Positions 15,566-24,744 of a stretch of DNA of 64,000 nucleotides are shown here, piece by piece. Numbering within the stretch: position 1 is the stretch's first letter; each line of letters opens with the position of its first letter. A program made the translations under genes and the position numbers. The DNA is from Candidatus Bilamarchaeum dharawalense. Lineage in GTDB: Archaea; Micrarchaeota; Micrarchaeia; Anstonellales; Bilamarchaeaceae. The notes beneath the pieces are model-generated. The model ran no database searches. It saw nothing but the letters and a program-made list of their open reading frames with translations, and was not told the DNA's origin. The stretch covers positions 409,870 to 473,869 of the forward strand of contig CABMJJ010000009.1 of NCBI GenBank assembly GCA_902386555.1. Direction: 5' to 3'.

Positions 15566-16186
15566 TTAGTCTGGTTTTGGTTGGGCTTGTCTTTGGTAGA
15601 CAGCAGCCAAGCCAATAAGTAAACCGGCCTCAGCCATCCTAACCAAGTTTCCAAAAATTCCAGTTATGGCAGTTATCACCTGAGTAGCTGGGTCTTTCGG
15701 TTGCCTTTCCATCAATTTATATCCCATTTCCAAAACACCTACGGTGTATGGTGTAAGGATTGGACCGAGAGGATCCGGGGTAATACCTAGTTTACTGAAT
15801 GCTTTTTGTTCAATTAAGATTCTTGGAACACAAAGAGCAACCTCAATGGCAGTTAGATAATCAGCATAATGAGATGGAACTGCACTTGCAACAGAAGTTG
15901 AAACTGTCAAACAAAGAGAACTTGAATCTTTCAGCCTGTTTTCAACTTGGCCGCTAAATGATGGGTCCCAAGCCCCATACCCAAAGGCCCGAGCAGTAAG
16001 ACGATTAATAGCCAGCGAAGCAGCAACTTTTAACAAATAACTACCAACGTGAAGTTCGTTTAACGCGTCGAGTCTAGACTGACCTTCGGCTCTAAGTTCC
16101 TTATATTTTCTAAAAAGCGTATATGGTGGTGGGGTAAACTTTTCTTTGAGAGCACCCACCCTGGAGGTTGTTTGAGATTCAGACAT
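15566..16186 (-). CDS. Conserved-looking protein of unknown function
   Basis: The 206-residue protein has moderately hydrophobic helices (LLKVAASLAINRLTARAFGYG; VITAITGIFGNLVRMAEAGLLIGLAAVY) that may sit in or on the membrane; no signal peptide is seen. I do not recognise it. The ATG at 16186 lies about 25 nt below a TTTATAAATA box at 16209-16218, a leaderless arrangement, so I prefer it to the upstream start at 16219. It stands alone between the dCMP deaminase and pcn. Confidence 0.5.
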   Translation of the reverse strand: MSESQTTSRVGALKEKFTPPPYTLFRKYKELRAEGQSRLDALNELHVGSYLLKVAASLAINRLTARAFGYGAWDPSFSGQVENRLKDSSSLCLTVSTSVASAVPSHYADYLTAIEVALCVPRILIEQKAFSKLGITPDPLGPILTPYTVGVLEMGYKLMERQPKDPATQVITAITGIFGNLVRMAEAGLLIGLAAVYQRQAQPKPD

Positions 16187-16291
16187 GATAATATATTTAT
16201 TACAACTATTTATAAACATAACTAAAACACAATATCATTATATTCCTTAGTGCAGAAATGGATGTGAAAGAGTAGCATAGAGAGGAGATTC

Positions 16292-16320
16292 AAAAAGAAC
16301 CTTAGGTTCTTTTTAAGAGG
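16292..16320 (+). promoter_or_regulatory. Hairpin directly upstream of the pcn SD
   Basis: AAAAAGAACC (16292-16301) and GGTTCTTTTT (16305-16314) form a perfect 10-bp stem with a 3-nt loop. The SD AAGAGGG starts right after it (16315). The same hairpin-against-SD layout is found at ftsZ, rpe and proC. Confidence 0.6.
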
Positions 16321-16326
16321 GAGAAT

Positions 16327-17070
16327 ATGAAACTAGTTGTACAAGATGCTCCAGCATTAAAATCAGCGGTTGATGCCATTGTTTGTTTAGTTGAAGAAGG
16401 TCAGTTCGAGGTCAAAAACGATGGTTTACACCTAAAAGCCATGGACCCGTCGCAAATTTCCATGGTGTCATTTACCATGCCAAAGGCAGTTTTTGTGGAG
16501 TACCACTTACCAGAAGAAAGGAAAATAGGTGTGGATATCAGCCAGCTATCCAATGTGCTTGCCCGAGGTAAAAAAGGAGAGAAGGCAGAATTGGGAGTTG
16601 AAGAAGGAAGGCTGGTGGTGAAATTTTTCGGTGAAAAGCACAAAAGAACATTCAAGATTCCGCTTATTGAAACCGGCGATCGGGTTCAGAGAGAACCAAA
16701 AATAGAATTCCAAAATTTTGCAAAAATAAAAGCAGACGCGATAAAAGAAACACTGAAAGATGCAAAACTCATTAGCTCCCACGTTAGACTTCAGCTTACT
16801 CCAGAACAATTCATTGTGGATGTGCGTGGGGAAAACGGAGACGTACGTGCAGAATTTGACAAGGGTAGTGGAGAGGTCATTGAACTTAATACAACCACCG
16901 CTGCCAAAGCCACTTTTCCTCTTCAATATCTAGAGGATATGGTCAAGGCCACAGGACCAAATTCCATAGTAACCATAAATCTAGAAACCGATCGACCGCT
17001 TAAACTAGAGTATGACATAGATGGAACAAAGGTCATCTATTACTTAGCACCGAGAATTGAAACCGATTAA
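16327..17070 (+). CDS. pcn: DNA polymerase sliding clamp (PCNA)
   Basis: The 247-residue product has the length and the two-fold repeated fold of archaeal PCNA, with the typical N-terminal KLVVQDAPALKSAVDAI, the DGLHLKAMDPSQISMVSF strand-loop and the C-terminal LKLEYDIDGTKVIYYLAPRIE. It rings DNA as a trimer and tethers polymerases, FEN1 and ligase. The gene stands alone behind a hairpin that touches its SD. Confidence 0.96.
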   Translation: MKLVVQDAPALKSAVDAIVCLVEEGQFEVKNDGLHLKAMDPSQISMVSFTMPKAVFVEYHLPEERKIGVDISQLSNVLARGKKGEKAELGVEEGRLVVKFFGEKHKRTFKIPLIETGDRVQREPKIEFQNFAKIKADAIKETLKDAKLISSHVRLQLTPEQFIVDVRGENGDVRAEFDKGSGEVIELNTTTAAKATFPLQYLEDMVKATGPNSIVTINLETDRPLKLEYDIDGTKVIYYLAPRIETD

Positions 17071-17188
17071 ACTCATAGAAAAGAAGGCGTGGAAACGTAG
17101 TTTTCACAAACAATCAAATGTGACACAGGTTTAAAAACATTTGGTGGCATTAAATATATAAACGTAGTTAAGAAGCGAGGGGCTTAGT

Positions 17189-18064
17189 ATGAAAAAGGTT
17201 GAGTATTCATTTGTGCGTAGTGCTGAGGATAGACTGCACACTCTGGATACTGAAAAGCTTGAGGATTACACTCTTCCAGAGTTCTCACGAGAGGTCCCCC
17301 TATCCACTAGAAAACAGGAAACTGAACACGGCGTTAGTTTAGAACATTCCTGGAAAGCATCAAAATGCGAAAGCATTCGTATCAAAAAAGTCACATTTAG
17401 AAAAGGAGAGGAACTCACCGATCTTTATAGAATTGCAGCGAGAGATGGTGCGGACAGCATAACTTTCAAACACAATAACGCCACGTATATTATAAGAAAA
17501 ACAGTGCGAGAGATAGCAGAAGCATTATACAACGCCTATGGAAAAATAAAAGGCGCATTAGAACAAATAGTTGGCTATCTTAGAACGGTTCTTGGAAATG
17601 ATTACGTTATATCTAAAGTAGATCATGATAGCTGGGTATTTGACAAAAGAATAGCAAAAAACGGCATCCATTATGTTGATGTTGATGGCCTGGACAAAAG
17701 AAACAAAAGCAAATTAGTGGAGATGCTAACAGAAAAAATAGCTGAACTGCATTCTAGTAATTTAATAATAGGCAGATTCACACTTAACAACATACTTCTA
17801 GGTAGCAACGACGTCAAACTAACAGATTTAAGAAAACTTAGAGTGTCCAGAAAACGATCATTTGTAATAGAAGAGTTCAAAGCCATATTACAATATTTAT
17901 TTGCAGTAGGAGTGGCACAGCGAGAGGATGTATATGCATCCATAGCCTATTATGCAACGAAAAATGAGGATAGTTGTGGCGAATGGTATAGAGATCGAAC
18001 TGGGAAAAAACCTAGCGATACTCTAGACATAGCACGCAAAATGGAAGAAGAAGTTTACAGTTAA
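17189..18064 (+). CDS. Bud32/RIO-like pseudokinase (predicted)
   Basis: The C-terminal half lines up with the catalytic loop of Bud32-type kinases. Residues 187-204 correspond to the LHxxGIVHGDLTTSNIL segment, but HGD is replaced by Ile-Gly-Arg, so the catalytic Asp is lost while the metal-binding Asn is kept (LNNILL). The DFG site reads Asp-Leu-Arg (213-215), and a helix EEFKAILQYL follows as in Bud32. The N-terminal 100 residues are not recognisable. If the alignment is right, it is an inactive kinase that may act as a binding partner. A TATATA box at 17155-17160 and a GAGGGG SD precede the ATG. Its end overlaps convergent rad50 by 4 bp. Confidence 0.5.
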   Translation: MKKVEYSFVRSAEDRLHTLDTEKLEDYTLPEFSREVPLSTRKQETEHGVSLEHSWKASKCESIRIKKVTFRKGEELTDLYRIAARDGADSITFKHNNATYIIRKTVREIAEALYNAYGKIKGALEQIVGYLRTVLGNDYVISKVDHDSWVFDKRIAKNGIHYVDVDGLDKRNKSKLVEMLTEKIAELHSSNLIIGRFTLNNILLGSNDVKLTDLRKLRVSRKRSFVIEEFKAILQYLFAVGVAQREDVYASIAYYATKNEDSCGEWYRDRTGKKPSDTLDIARKMEEEVYS

Positions 18065-20364
18065 TTGCTATCTATTTTTGTTTCTCCATTTCTAGATTTA
18101 TCTCTAGTAAAACGATAGCTGGAAGCAAATTCAGAACCCATAAATCCTTCATCATGGGTAATGATAAACGTCTGTTTGACTACTTCCGGAACTTTATATT
18201 GTAATGCAGATGAAAGCAACTCAACTGCTTCCGAATCAAGGTTATGGGTTGGTTCATCCAAGATAAGCCAGCTCAGACTCGGAGTCAGGACCATTGCAAA
18301 GGCAACACGAAGAGCCAGGGCAGCACATGCCCGTTCTCCACCACTTGCGATGGTTTCTAGACTTTTCCAATCATTTCCGTCATGAACCTCAAAAACATAA
18401 TCTTTTTCACTTACACCAAGTCGTAGAGCATGATAGTTTTTATATGGATAAAAAATAGACCAGATTTCATTCATTGCACTGTTTATTGCCTCGATTAGAT
18501 TAAGCCTGAGACTGGTTTGGGTATCAAGAAGAGCATTTTTGTAAATAGACAGTTCTTCTTCGAGCTTTGCAAGGGCAAGGATGTCTTTTTCAAGAGATTT
18601 TATTGACTCCAGTCGCTGGCACACCACCCGAAGCATTTCGTTGGAATTTTGGATTTCGGCCTGAATTGTTTTTTTGGATGATAGGATTCGTTCAACTTCC
18701 AGGCGCAACTGCTCGGTTTTGGTTCGGATTTCTTCAAATGACTTGTTATCAAATTTAATGGTAGATAGTTTGGTTTTTGTCTCGTTGATTTTAATGGAAA
18801 TGTGGTCAAATTCAGTTTTTTTGGCCATTAGATTTTTAGTCGATGTGAGTTCCTGTCTGATTGATTCCAGATCAGAATTAAGATTTTCTATGGTGGTTTG
18901 AAGAAGGATTTTCTCATCGTTTAAAGAAATAAGATCGCCATCAAATTTCTTTTTGGCTTTATCGATATCTTCTAGATTTATGTTTTCTTTTTTGAGAGAG
19001 GATATTTTTTCAGCCAAGAAAGAGGATTTGCGAATGCGATTGGAGAGTGTTTCATGAGACTTTTTTACACTGAGTACTAGATCAGATAGTTCAGCTATAC
19101 GTTTTGTTTTGGATCTGATTAGATTTTCTTTTTCGGTTTTAATATGGGATACGGATAAATCATTTAGATCAGAGGAACACAGAGGGCATTTGGAAAGCCC
19201 CGTTCTGAGTTTTGGTATGAGATCGTTAATATCCGCAAGCTCGTTTTCTGTTGATTTTTTTTCCGATTGCATGGACAACAGCTGCTGTTCCATACCCTTT
19301 TGTTTTTCAAGTAGGTTCTCGCTGGTCTCCCCCTGAAGTAGGCTGGAAAGTTCTACTTCGAGACTTGCAATGGTCTGTTGGTTCTGAAGAGCAGATTTTA
19401 ATTTTGCTTCCAGAGACCCGATTTCCTTGGAGATTTTGGCTTGTTCGCCATCAATGGTTCTAAGTTTAGTAAGAAATTTGGTTTTTTCTTCGGTGGATGC
19501 AGTAAGTTTTTTTTCTAATTTAGATTGTGCGTCACCATCAAACGTTTTATTTTCAAGTTCTTTTTTTAGAGATTCCGATTGGGTAGAAAAACGTAACAGA
19601 TCGCGATCCAGTTCGTCAAATTTTTCTTTGTCAGCTTTCATAGTGGTAAAGAGAGTGAATGCGATTTGTAGGTCAGTATTTTTTTGTTCATAGGAGACAA
19701 CAATTTCCTTGAGTTGAGATTCTGCCAACGAAACAGACTCTTGATGTTTTTTTGTTGTGGATTCGAGTTCTTGGATTTCTGTTTTATTGAATTTCTCCTC
19801 AAAGATCTGACGTTTGGAACGAATTTGATTTATGACTGTAACCACATTTGCTCGGGCAGTCTCAAATCGATCCAGACCAAGAAGAGCATCGATCTCTTCG
19901 CGTCTTTTTTTTGGATCAAGGTTAAGAAAATGATCTATGTTGTTTTGTTCGGAATAAACTGCACGAGTAAAAAGATCATAGTCAAGCCCAATTAAATTCT
20001 GGATATAGGATGTCACAGCTGCCTGTCCATGCTCCACCAGAGTTTGGTTTTTGTAGATCTCGGCTGTTGAAGAAGAACCCTTTTTTGATTTCTCAATGGT
20101 GCGTTCAACACGATAGACTCCGCCTTCCCATTCAAATTCCAGGATAATTTTGGCTGATGGTTCGTTAAGGCGCACAATATTTTCAATTTTCAGTTTTCTT
20201 CTTTCAATTGCTGGAAATGTTCCAAAAAGCGAGAAACTGATGGCTTCCAAAATGCTAGACTTTCCTGCACCCATTATGCCTACCAGTAGGTTGGTGCCTT
20301 TATGGAAGATAAGATGGGTATTGGCATGAGATCGCCAGTTGGTAAGATGAATGGACTGGATCAT
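18061..20364 (-). CDS. rad50: DNA double-strand break repair ATPase Rad50
   Basis: This SMC-like ATPase works with Mre11 on DNA ends. The 767-residue protein has Walker A (GIMGAGKSS, about 30-38), a long coiled coil broken by the zinc-hook motif CPLC, a second coiled coil, the ABC signature (SGGERACAALALR) and Walker B with D-loop (LILDEPTHNLDSE). Archaeal Rad50 is usually about 850-900 residues, so the arms are shorter here. Usual partners (mre11, herA, nurA) are not next to it. The ATG at 20364 lies close to an AATTTAAATAC stretch. Confidence 0.95.
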   Translation of the reverse strand: MIQSIHLTNWRSHANTHLIFHKGTNLLVGIMGAGKSSILEAISFSLFGTFPAIERRKLKIENIVRLNEPSAKIILEFEWEGGVYRVERTIEKSKKGSSSTAEIYKNQTLVEHGQAAVTSYIQNLIGLDYDLFTRAVYSEQNNIDHFLNLDPKKRREEIDALLGLDRFETARANVVTVINQIRSKRQIFEEKFNKTEIQELESTTKKHQESVSLAESQLKEIVVSYEQKNTDLQIAFTLFTTMKADKEKFDELDRDLLRFSTQSESLKKELENKTFDGDAQSKLEKKLTASTEEKTKFLTKLRTIDGEQAKISKEIGSLEAKLKSALQNQQTIASLEVELSSLLQGETSENLLEKQKGMEQQLLSMQSEKKSTENELADINDLIPKLRTGLSKCPLCSSDLNDLSVSHIKTEKENLIRSKTKRIAELSDLVLSVKKSHETLSNRIRKSSFLAEKISSLKKENINLEDIDKAKKKFDGDLISLNDEKILLQTTIENLNSDLESIRQELTSTKNLMAKKTEFDHISIKINETKTKLSTIKFDNKSFEEIRTKTEQLRLEVERILSSKKTIQAEIQNSNEMLRVVCQRLESIKSLEKDILALAKLEEELSIYKNALLDTQTSLRLNLIEAINSAMNEIWSIFYPYKNYHALRLGVSEKDYVFEVHDGNDWKSLETIASGGERACAALALRVAFAMVLTPSLSWLILDEPTHNLDSEAVELLSSALQYKVPEVVKQTFIITHDEGFMGSEFASSYRFTRDKSRNGETKIDSN

Positions 20365-20429
20365 TGTATTTAAATTGTTACTAAAGGAATTAAACAGTCA
20401 CGGAATAACTAGCTCGGGGGTTTGGTTGT

Positions 20430-22244
20430 ATGAAATCCGGGGTTATACTATTTATTCTAATTTTCCTAGCCGCTAGTGTTTGGGCTTTTTCCATTGATTC
20501 CTATGATAACCATGTTGAGATACTAACCAATGGGGATGTGAGGGTTCAGGAAAATATCAATTTTACCTTAGAACAGCAGTATAATGAGGGATTCCGAGAC
20601 ATAAGAAAAGAGGATTATGGCGATTTGGATAATTTGGTAGTGGAATCAGTAAAAGTAAATGGAGAAACTGTTCCCCATACTAAACAATTATACAAAGACA
20701 AGGCAGAAATTGCCTGGCAGAAAACGTTTACTGGCCACAATGCTGTCGAATTGATATATGTCCTGAAGGATAGAGCGCAGTTGTATGATGACTTTGCAAA
20801 AATTTGCATTGAACATTATGGAGCGGGATGGAGTGTTCCTGCAACAAAATTCCATTCTGAGATGAAATTGCCTGAAGCCAGTCGTAGCAAGGATATGCAT
20901 TTTGAAATCTACTCTGAGAAAAAAGGAGACGCTAGGATAAACGATCTAACCATAGAGGTGGACATGGAGAATGTGCCGCCAGGAAATTATATTGGTGGAT
21001 GTTACTTATACGATAAAGGCGCCCTTCAAACCAATAATAGAGTTAATGGTTCGGCCTATGCCATGCTTGCAGATGAAAGAAAATTGTATGGTTCCGAAGC
21101 CATTGTTGTACCAGTTGTACTTCCACCACTTTCACTGATCTGCCTCCCCGTGTCATTGATAGTTGCCGGAATTGCGTTTTATGCGTACAATAATGAAAAG
21201 AAACAACCGAGATACCCTGAGAATATTTTACCACCAGATAGGGAAGAACCTGCAGTAGTTTCGATGCTGATACGAAACTCAGTTCCACGCGCAGATATGA
21301 TGGCAGCCACCATACTGGATTTGATAAATAAGAATGTCCTGGATATTGTTGAATTGGAAAATAAGGGGGAAAGTTCCACTGAGGTAAAAAAAGAGAGAAC
21401 AGTGCTAATATTGAAAAAACGACCCAAAAATCTTAGTGAAAAAGAAACAATTATCATAGATATGATTTTTAATGGAGGCAATACTGAGGTGGATTTGGAT
21501 CAAATGGCACGGGATTTTGATGCCATTAAAACAAAACAGGACGCGGAAAAGAACACCATTAGTGTTGGTATAGAAAAATTTGATAGGGTTATAACGAGGA
21601 TACTTAATGATAGGGGGATTTCTTCTTCTAATACTGCATTCTATGTGAAATGGTTGATTTTTGTTGCATTGATTTTAGTAGCACCGTTTGCCCTATGCCC
21701 AGTATCTTTCATGGTCTTTGCTTGGGTTTTGGGATTGATGGCCAACGGTAATTATCTTGAGATAGGTGCTTTGGTTTTAGCTGGAATCATCCTGGTTGGA
21801 TCGCTCCTGTACCTTGCTAGTTTAATACTAAAACCAGCCATTCCAAAAGGAAAAGAAGATGAATATGCCAAGTGGGATGGATTTGCAAGGGCAGTAAAAT
21901 CCAGTCGTTTGAAAGAGTACCCACCTGAGTCAGTCTTGATCTGGGGGGAAATTTTGGTTTATGCAACTGCCATTGGTCTGGCAGATAAGGTAAAACAGCA
22001 TCTATCAGAATTAAACAAACTGATTCTAACAAAAATAGACAAAATGGATCGAATAAGATTGTCTTCGCACCACTTTTACAATTCTGCCATGGCACTTAAC
22101 AGTCTTAGAAAATACGGAACTAGAAATAGAGGTAATGGTGGTGGACGGCATGGTGGATTTTCATCCCATTCATCAGGTGGGTGGAGTTCGCATGGAGGGG
22201 GCGGATTTAGTCACCACTCCTCCGGCGGTGGAGGATTCCGTTAG
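20430..22244 (+). CDS. DUF2207-family membrane protein
   Basis: The 604-residue protein starts with a signal peptide (to about residue 19), followed by an extracellular beta-rich DUF2207 domain (IDSYDNHVEILTNGDVRVQE), a membrane helix near 228-248, a cytoplasmic region, two more helices near 405-460 and a C-terminal tail of Gly/Ser/His repeats (GGGGFSHHSSGGGGF). This architecture, including the glycine tail, is characteristic of the family in bacteria and archaea. Function is unknown; an envelope role is likely. Its stop overlaps the convergent prsW-like gene by 4 bp. Confidence 0.85.
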   Translation: MKSGVILFILIFLAASVWAFSIDSYDNHVEILTNGDVRVQENINFTLEQQYNEGFRDIRKEDYGDLDNLVVESVKVNGETVPHTKQLYKDKAEIAWQKTFTGHNAVELIYVLKDRAQLYDDFAKICIEHYGAGWSVPATKFHSEMKLPEASRSKDMHFEIYSEKKGDARINDLTIEVDMENVPPGNYIGGCYLYDKGALQTNNRVNGSAYAMLADERKLYGSEAIVVPVVLPPLSLICLPVSLIVAGIAFYAYNNEKKQPRYPENILPPDREEPAVVSMLIRNSVPRADMMAATILDLINKNVLDIVELENKGESSTEVKKERTVLILKKRPKNLSEKETIIIDMIFNGGNTEVDLDQMARDFDAIKTKQDAEKNTISVGIEKFDRVITRILNDRGISSSNTAFYVKWLIFVALILVAPFALCPVSFMVFAWVLGLMANGNYLEIGALVLAGIILVGSLLYLASLILKPAIPKGKEDEYAKWDGFARAVKSSRLKEYPPESVLIWGEILVYATAIGLADKVKQHLSELNKLILTKIDKMDRIRLSSHHFYNSAMALNSLRKYGTRNRGNGGGRHGGFSSHSSGGWSSHGGGGFSHHSSGGGGFR

Positions 22245-23797
22245 GGTTTGCGATTTACACTTGCCCTAATTTCTGGTTTTTTTAGAGATTCGCCAACTGC
22301 AGGTATACCATCAGGTTCTTTTTTTGTAAATACTGCTCGAAGGAAGAGAAGTAATAGTATGAAGAAGCCCCCATAATCAAAAATTGGGATGAGGAGGCAG
22401 CAGTAGAGCAACAACCCACCTCCACCCAAGAGAGCAGTGAGTATGCTGCTGGAATTATGCATAGCATGGAATAATGCTGCAACTGGCATACCGATCAAAA
22501 TACCTAAACCAGGCGCCTTAAACTTACGGGCGATAAAAAATGCGATGATTGCACCAGTAACTGCAGTATAGAAACCGTGGTTTGCAGAAAAGACAATAGA
22601 ACGAAGGATGAATAGCACTAACCATCCCCAGACATCTGAGCCCATGGGCGTGTCCAGGAAATAGATCCAATTTTCGATAAAAGCAAATCCCATACCAATT
22701 ACAAAACCATAAACAATTCCGTCTTCTATGGAATCATAATCATGGTATTCGGATAATAAGGCAAGTCCAGACCCCTTGTAGGTTTCTTCAACAATTGGTG
22801 CGACTAAAAATGTCGAAAGAAAACCAAGGCCGATAATACCGAAAAGAGCACCGGCCAGGGTATTAATGCCAATGGCCATCAGAGCAGAAAGCATACCCCA
22901 AAAAAATAATGTGATAAGTACTCGGATGGGTTCCCTTTCTTTAAAATCAGCATACCACCAGGCAGCGCACCATAGAAATGGAATGATAAAAGCAGCCATG
23001 CCAGAGAGAACAAAGCCAGTTAGTGCAGATGTGGATTTCCAAGCCTGTGCATCAACAACCATGTAGGAGAGAATCAAAATGATACCAATCAATTCAAATG
23101 CCCAGAAATATGGAGAAACAATAAAAGAATAGAATTTTTGAAGAAGGCTGCTGGTGTTGACAAACGGATGGATTAGAGAATGCAGGGTGAATTCACCTGG
23201 GAATGAGAGTTTGTGTTTTGTAGTCCTAGCGATATTCAGAACCATAAGGGCAACAGGAACAATAATGGCAACATAAACTCCGATTAGGAGGAAGAAGACG
23301 GTGGTTGAGAAATCCCAGAAGTGTTTTTCGTAGTTTGTCCAATCAAGATGGAACGAAATTGGATTGGAAGAAGATTCGTCATCTAGCACTGCAAAAATTT
23401 TATAATCGCCCTGTTTTTCATAGGTGTAAGGGATGAGGGCTAGACAATTGAATTCGGTTAATCCAACATATTCACTGGGATCAGAAAAATCTTCTAGACA
23501 GTCAGCTTCATTTAGCGACTTTCCATTACCGTAGATCCGCAGAGTAAGAAGACTGGTCTCGGTAATTGGTGGGGTATGAATAGTAATGTTGAGTTGATAG
23601 GGTGAGTCCTCGGAATACGTTTGAATTACACTTTCTTCCATGGAAAGATCGGTAGGGTGTTCCATCTTCTCTATACCATCAATAGTCTCAGGACCAACAA
23701 TAATACCCAAACCGAGAATGGCGATGCTAACAATGATGCCCAACAGTGCAAAGATCATCAGAAATCCGATAAAAAAACGATTGACAACTTCAAGCAT
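22241..23797 (-). CDS. PrsW-family intramembrane protease
   Basis: The C-terminal part of the 518-residue protein carries the PrsW active-site motifs in order: EETYK in a membrane helix (VAPIVEETYKGSG), GFAFIEN, a helix with SANHGFYTAVTG and FHAMHNS. PrsW enzymes cut membrane proteins, for example anti-sigma factors in Bacillus. Here the N-terminus adds a membrane anchor and an extracytoplasmic beta domain (about residues 50-170), so the substrate may be recognised outside. The ATG at 23797 is the natural start. It is not in an obvious operon. Its substrate cannot be named from this sequence. Confidence 0.82.
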   Translation of the reverse strand: MLEVVNRFFIGFLMIFALLGIIVSIAILGLGIIVGPETIDGIEKMEHPTDLSMEESVIQTYSEDSPYQLNITIHTPPITETSLLTLRIYGNGKSLNEADCLEDFSDPSEYVGLTEFNCLALIPYTYEKQGDYKIFAVLDDESSSNPISFHLDWTNYEKHFWDFSTTVFFLLIGVYVAIIVPVALMVLNIARTTKHKLSFPGEFTLHSLIHPFVNTSSLLQKFYSFIVSPYFWAFELIGIILILSYMVVDAQAWKSTSALTGFVLSGMAAFIIPFLWCAAWWYADFKEREPIRVLITLFFWGMLSALMAIGINTLAGALFGIIGLGFLSTFLVAPIVEETYKGSGLALLSEYHDYDSIEDGIVYGFVIGMGFAFIENWIYFLDTPMGSDVWGWLVLFILRSIVFSANHGFYTAVTGAIIAFFIARKFKAPGLGILIGMPVAALFHAMHNSSSILTALLGGGGLLLYCCLLIPIFDYGGFFILLLLFLRAVFTKKEPDGIPAVGESLKKPEIRASVNRKP

Positions 23798-24002
23798 CAG
23801 AATACTATCAAGTTATACAAATAAAAAGCTAGGATTCGATAGTAATTCCTACGATGATGACTAAGGTGATCGCAGAGCTTAGCTCTAAGCCAGTGCTTTT
23901 TGGTGTGTCAATATCAAAAAGACAGGGGCAACCCGGCCACAGCAAAAGTGATGAAGATTGACGTGCGGTCTGAGTAGTTTCTTTTTGAATGAAGGGGATG
24001 TC

Positions 24003-24050
24003 CTTGAACGTTGCAACGTTCAAGACAGTCGCGAACGACACGTCGTTCGC
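24003..24050. repeat. Two-hairpin dispersed repeat, copy 1
   Basis: A perfect 22-bp palindrome (24003-24024, half-site CTTGAACGTTG) is followed by ACAGTC and a second hairpin, GCGAACGA/TCGTTCGC with loop CACG (24031-24050). The first hairpin and the linker recur at 63283-63330 while the second stem has a different but still paired sequence. The copy lies between the DUF1697 gene and the upstream side of the prsW-like gene. Confidence 0.75.
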
Positions 24051-24087
24051 AACATCGCCCCTTCAAAACCCCGAGTGCTGAAAGGCA

Positions 24088-24615
24088 TTAACTTTGTTGA
24101 GCTAAGATTCTAGCGGTATTCACATTTCTAACGGTCATCCTCTGGTAATTCGAATTAGAGATTATCTTGTTTAACCTACTTTTGTTGTAGTTCCTCCTTT
24201 CTACACACCAATATATCGCCCCTTTAATGTAACGAATGTCAACATACTCCCTATTCATCGGAAGTTTCTCTAGGGTTTGTTCAGAATCTATCTCTTTAAA
24301 TAGATACGCAACATCGCATTTGTGAGTGGAGTCATTTTGCCAATTTGCAGGGATAGCTGCTGCTATTCGTTTCACTTCATTTAATGTTTTAACTATGGTC
24401 GGGATGGCAAAGCCAAATTCTTTCTCTAATTTCATGGATAATTCACTTGTCAATTCGGCAGGTTTTTTATCAGAGTCAAACCACGCATTCCCAGAATTAA
24501 TATATGTCGATACATTAGTACAGCCAAGAGATAAGAAGATAGATTTTAGTCGTTTCATATCTACCTTATGTTTCCCCCCAACATTTATTCCCCTAAGAAG
24601 TGCAACATACCTCAT
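24088..24615 (-). CDS. DUF1697-family protein
   Basis: The 175-residue protein begins with MRYVALLRGINVGGKHKVDM, the diagnostic start of DUF1697, and keeps the TYINSGNAWFDSD segment. The family is common in bacteria and sporadic in archaea, so transfer from bacteria is possible. The molecular role is unknown. The ATG at 24615 has no clear SD and lies below an AT-rich stretch, compatible with a leaderless transcript. The gene sits between two repeat-like hairpin regions. Confidence 0.85.
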   Translation of the reverse strand: MRYVALLRGINVGGKHKVDMKRLKSIFLSLGCTNVSTYINSGNAWFDSDKKPAELTSELSMKLEKEFGFAIPTIVKTLNEVKRIAAAIPANWQNDSTHKCDVAYLFKEIDSEQTLEKLPMNREYVDIRYIKGAIYWCVERRNYNKSRLNKIISNSNYQRMTVRNVNTARILAQQS

Positions 24616-24684
24616 GTTTCTAGATTCAAGTTAAAATATTAAAACTGAGCTAATTACACCTCATTTCCTAAGGAAACGCACTTG

Positions 24685-24731
24685 GTGTTCTTGAATGAAT
24701 GGCCTTTGCCTCTTCGAACCCCCAAGAACAC
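24685..24731. repeat. Inverted repeat between DUF1697 and a membrane-protein gene
   Basis: GTGTTCTTG (24685-24693) and CAAGAACAC (24723-24731) form perfect 9-bp arms around a 29-nt loop. A separate palindrome TTTCCTAAGGAAA lies at 24665-24677. It may be a terminator for the upstream membrane-protein gene; the role is not clear. Confidence 0.45.
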
Positions 24732-24744
24732 ACGATAACAAAGG

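Noticed and set aside
22241-23797. PrsW-like protease as processing enzyme for the Cys-Cys tails
   Set aside because: Nothing but presence in the same window links them; PrsW is common and its substrates elsewhere are different.
23829-24041. Open frame of 70 codons on the minus strand between DUF1697 and prsW-like genes
   Set aside because: Its start lies within the two-hairpin repeat, there is no SD or suitable TATA, and the product has no recognisable domain. A faint hydrophobic C-terminus is not enough.
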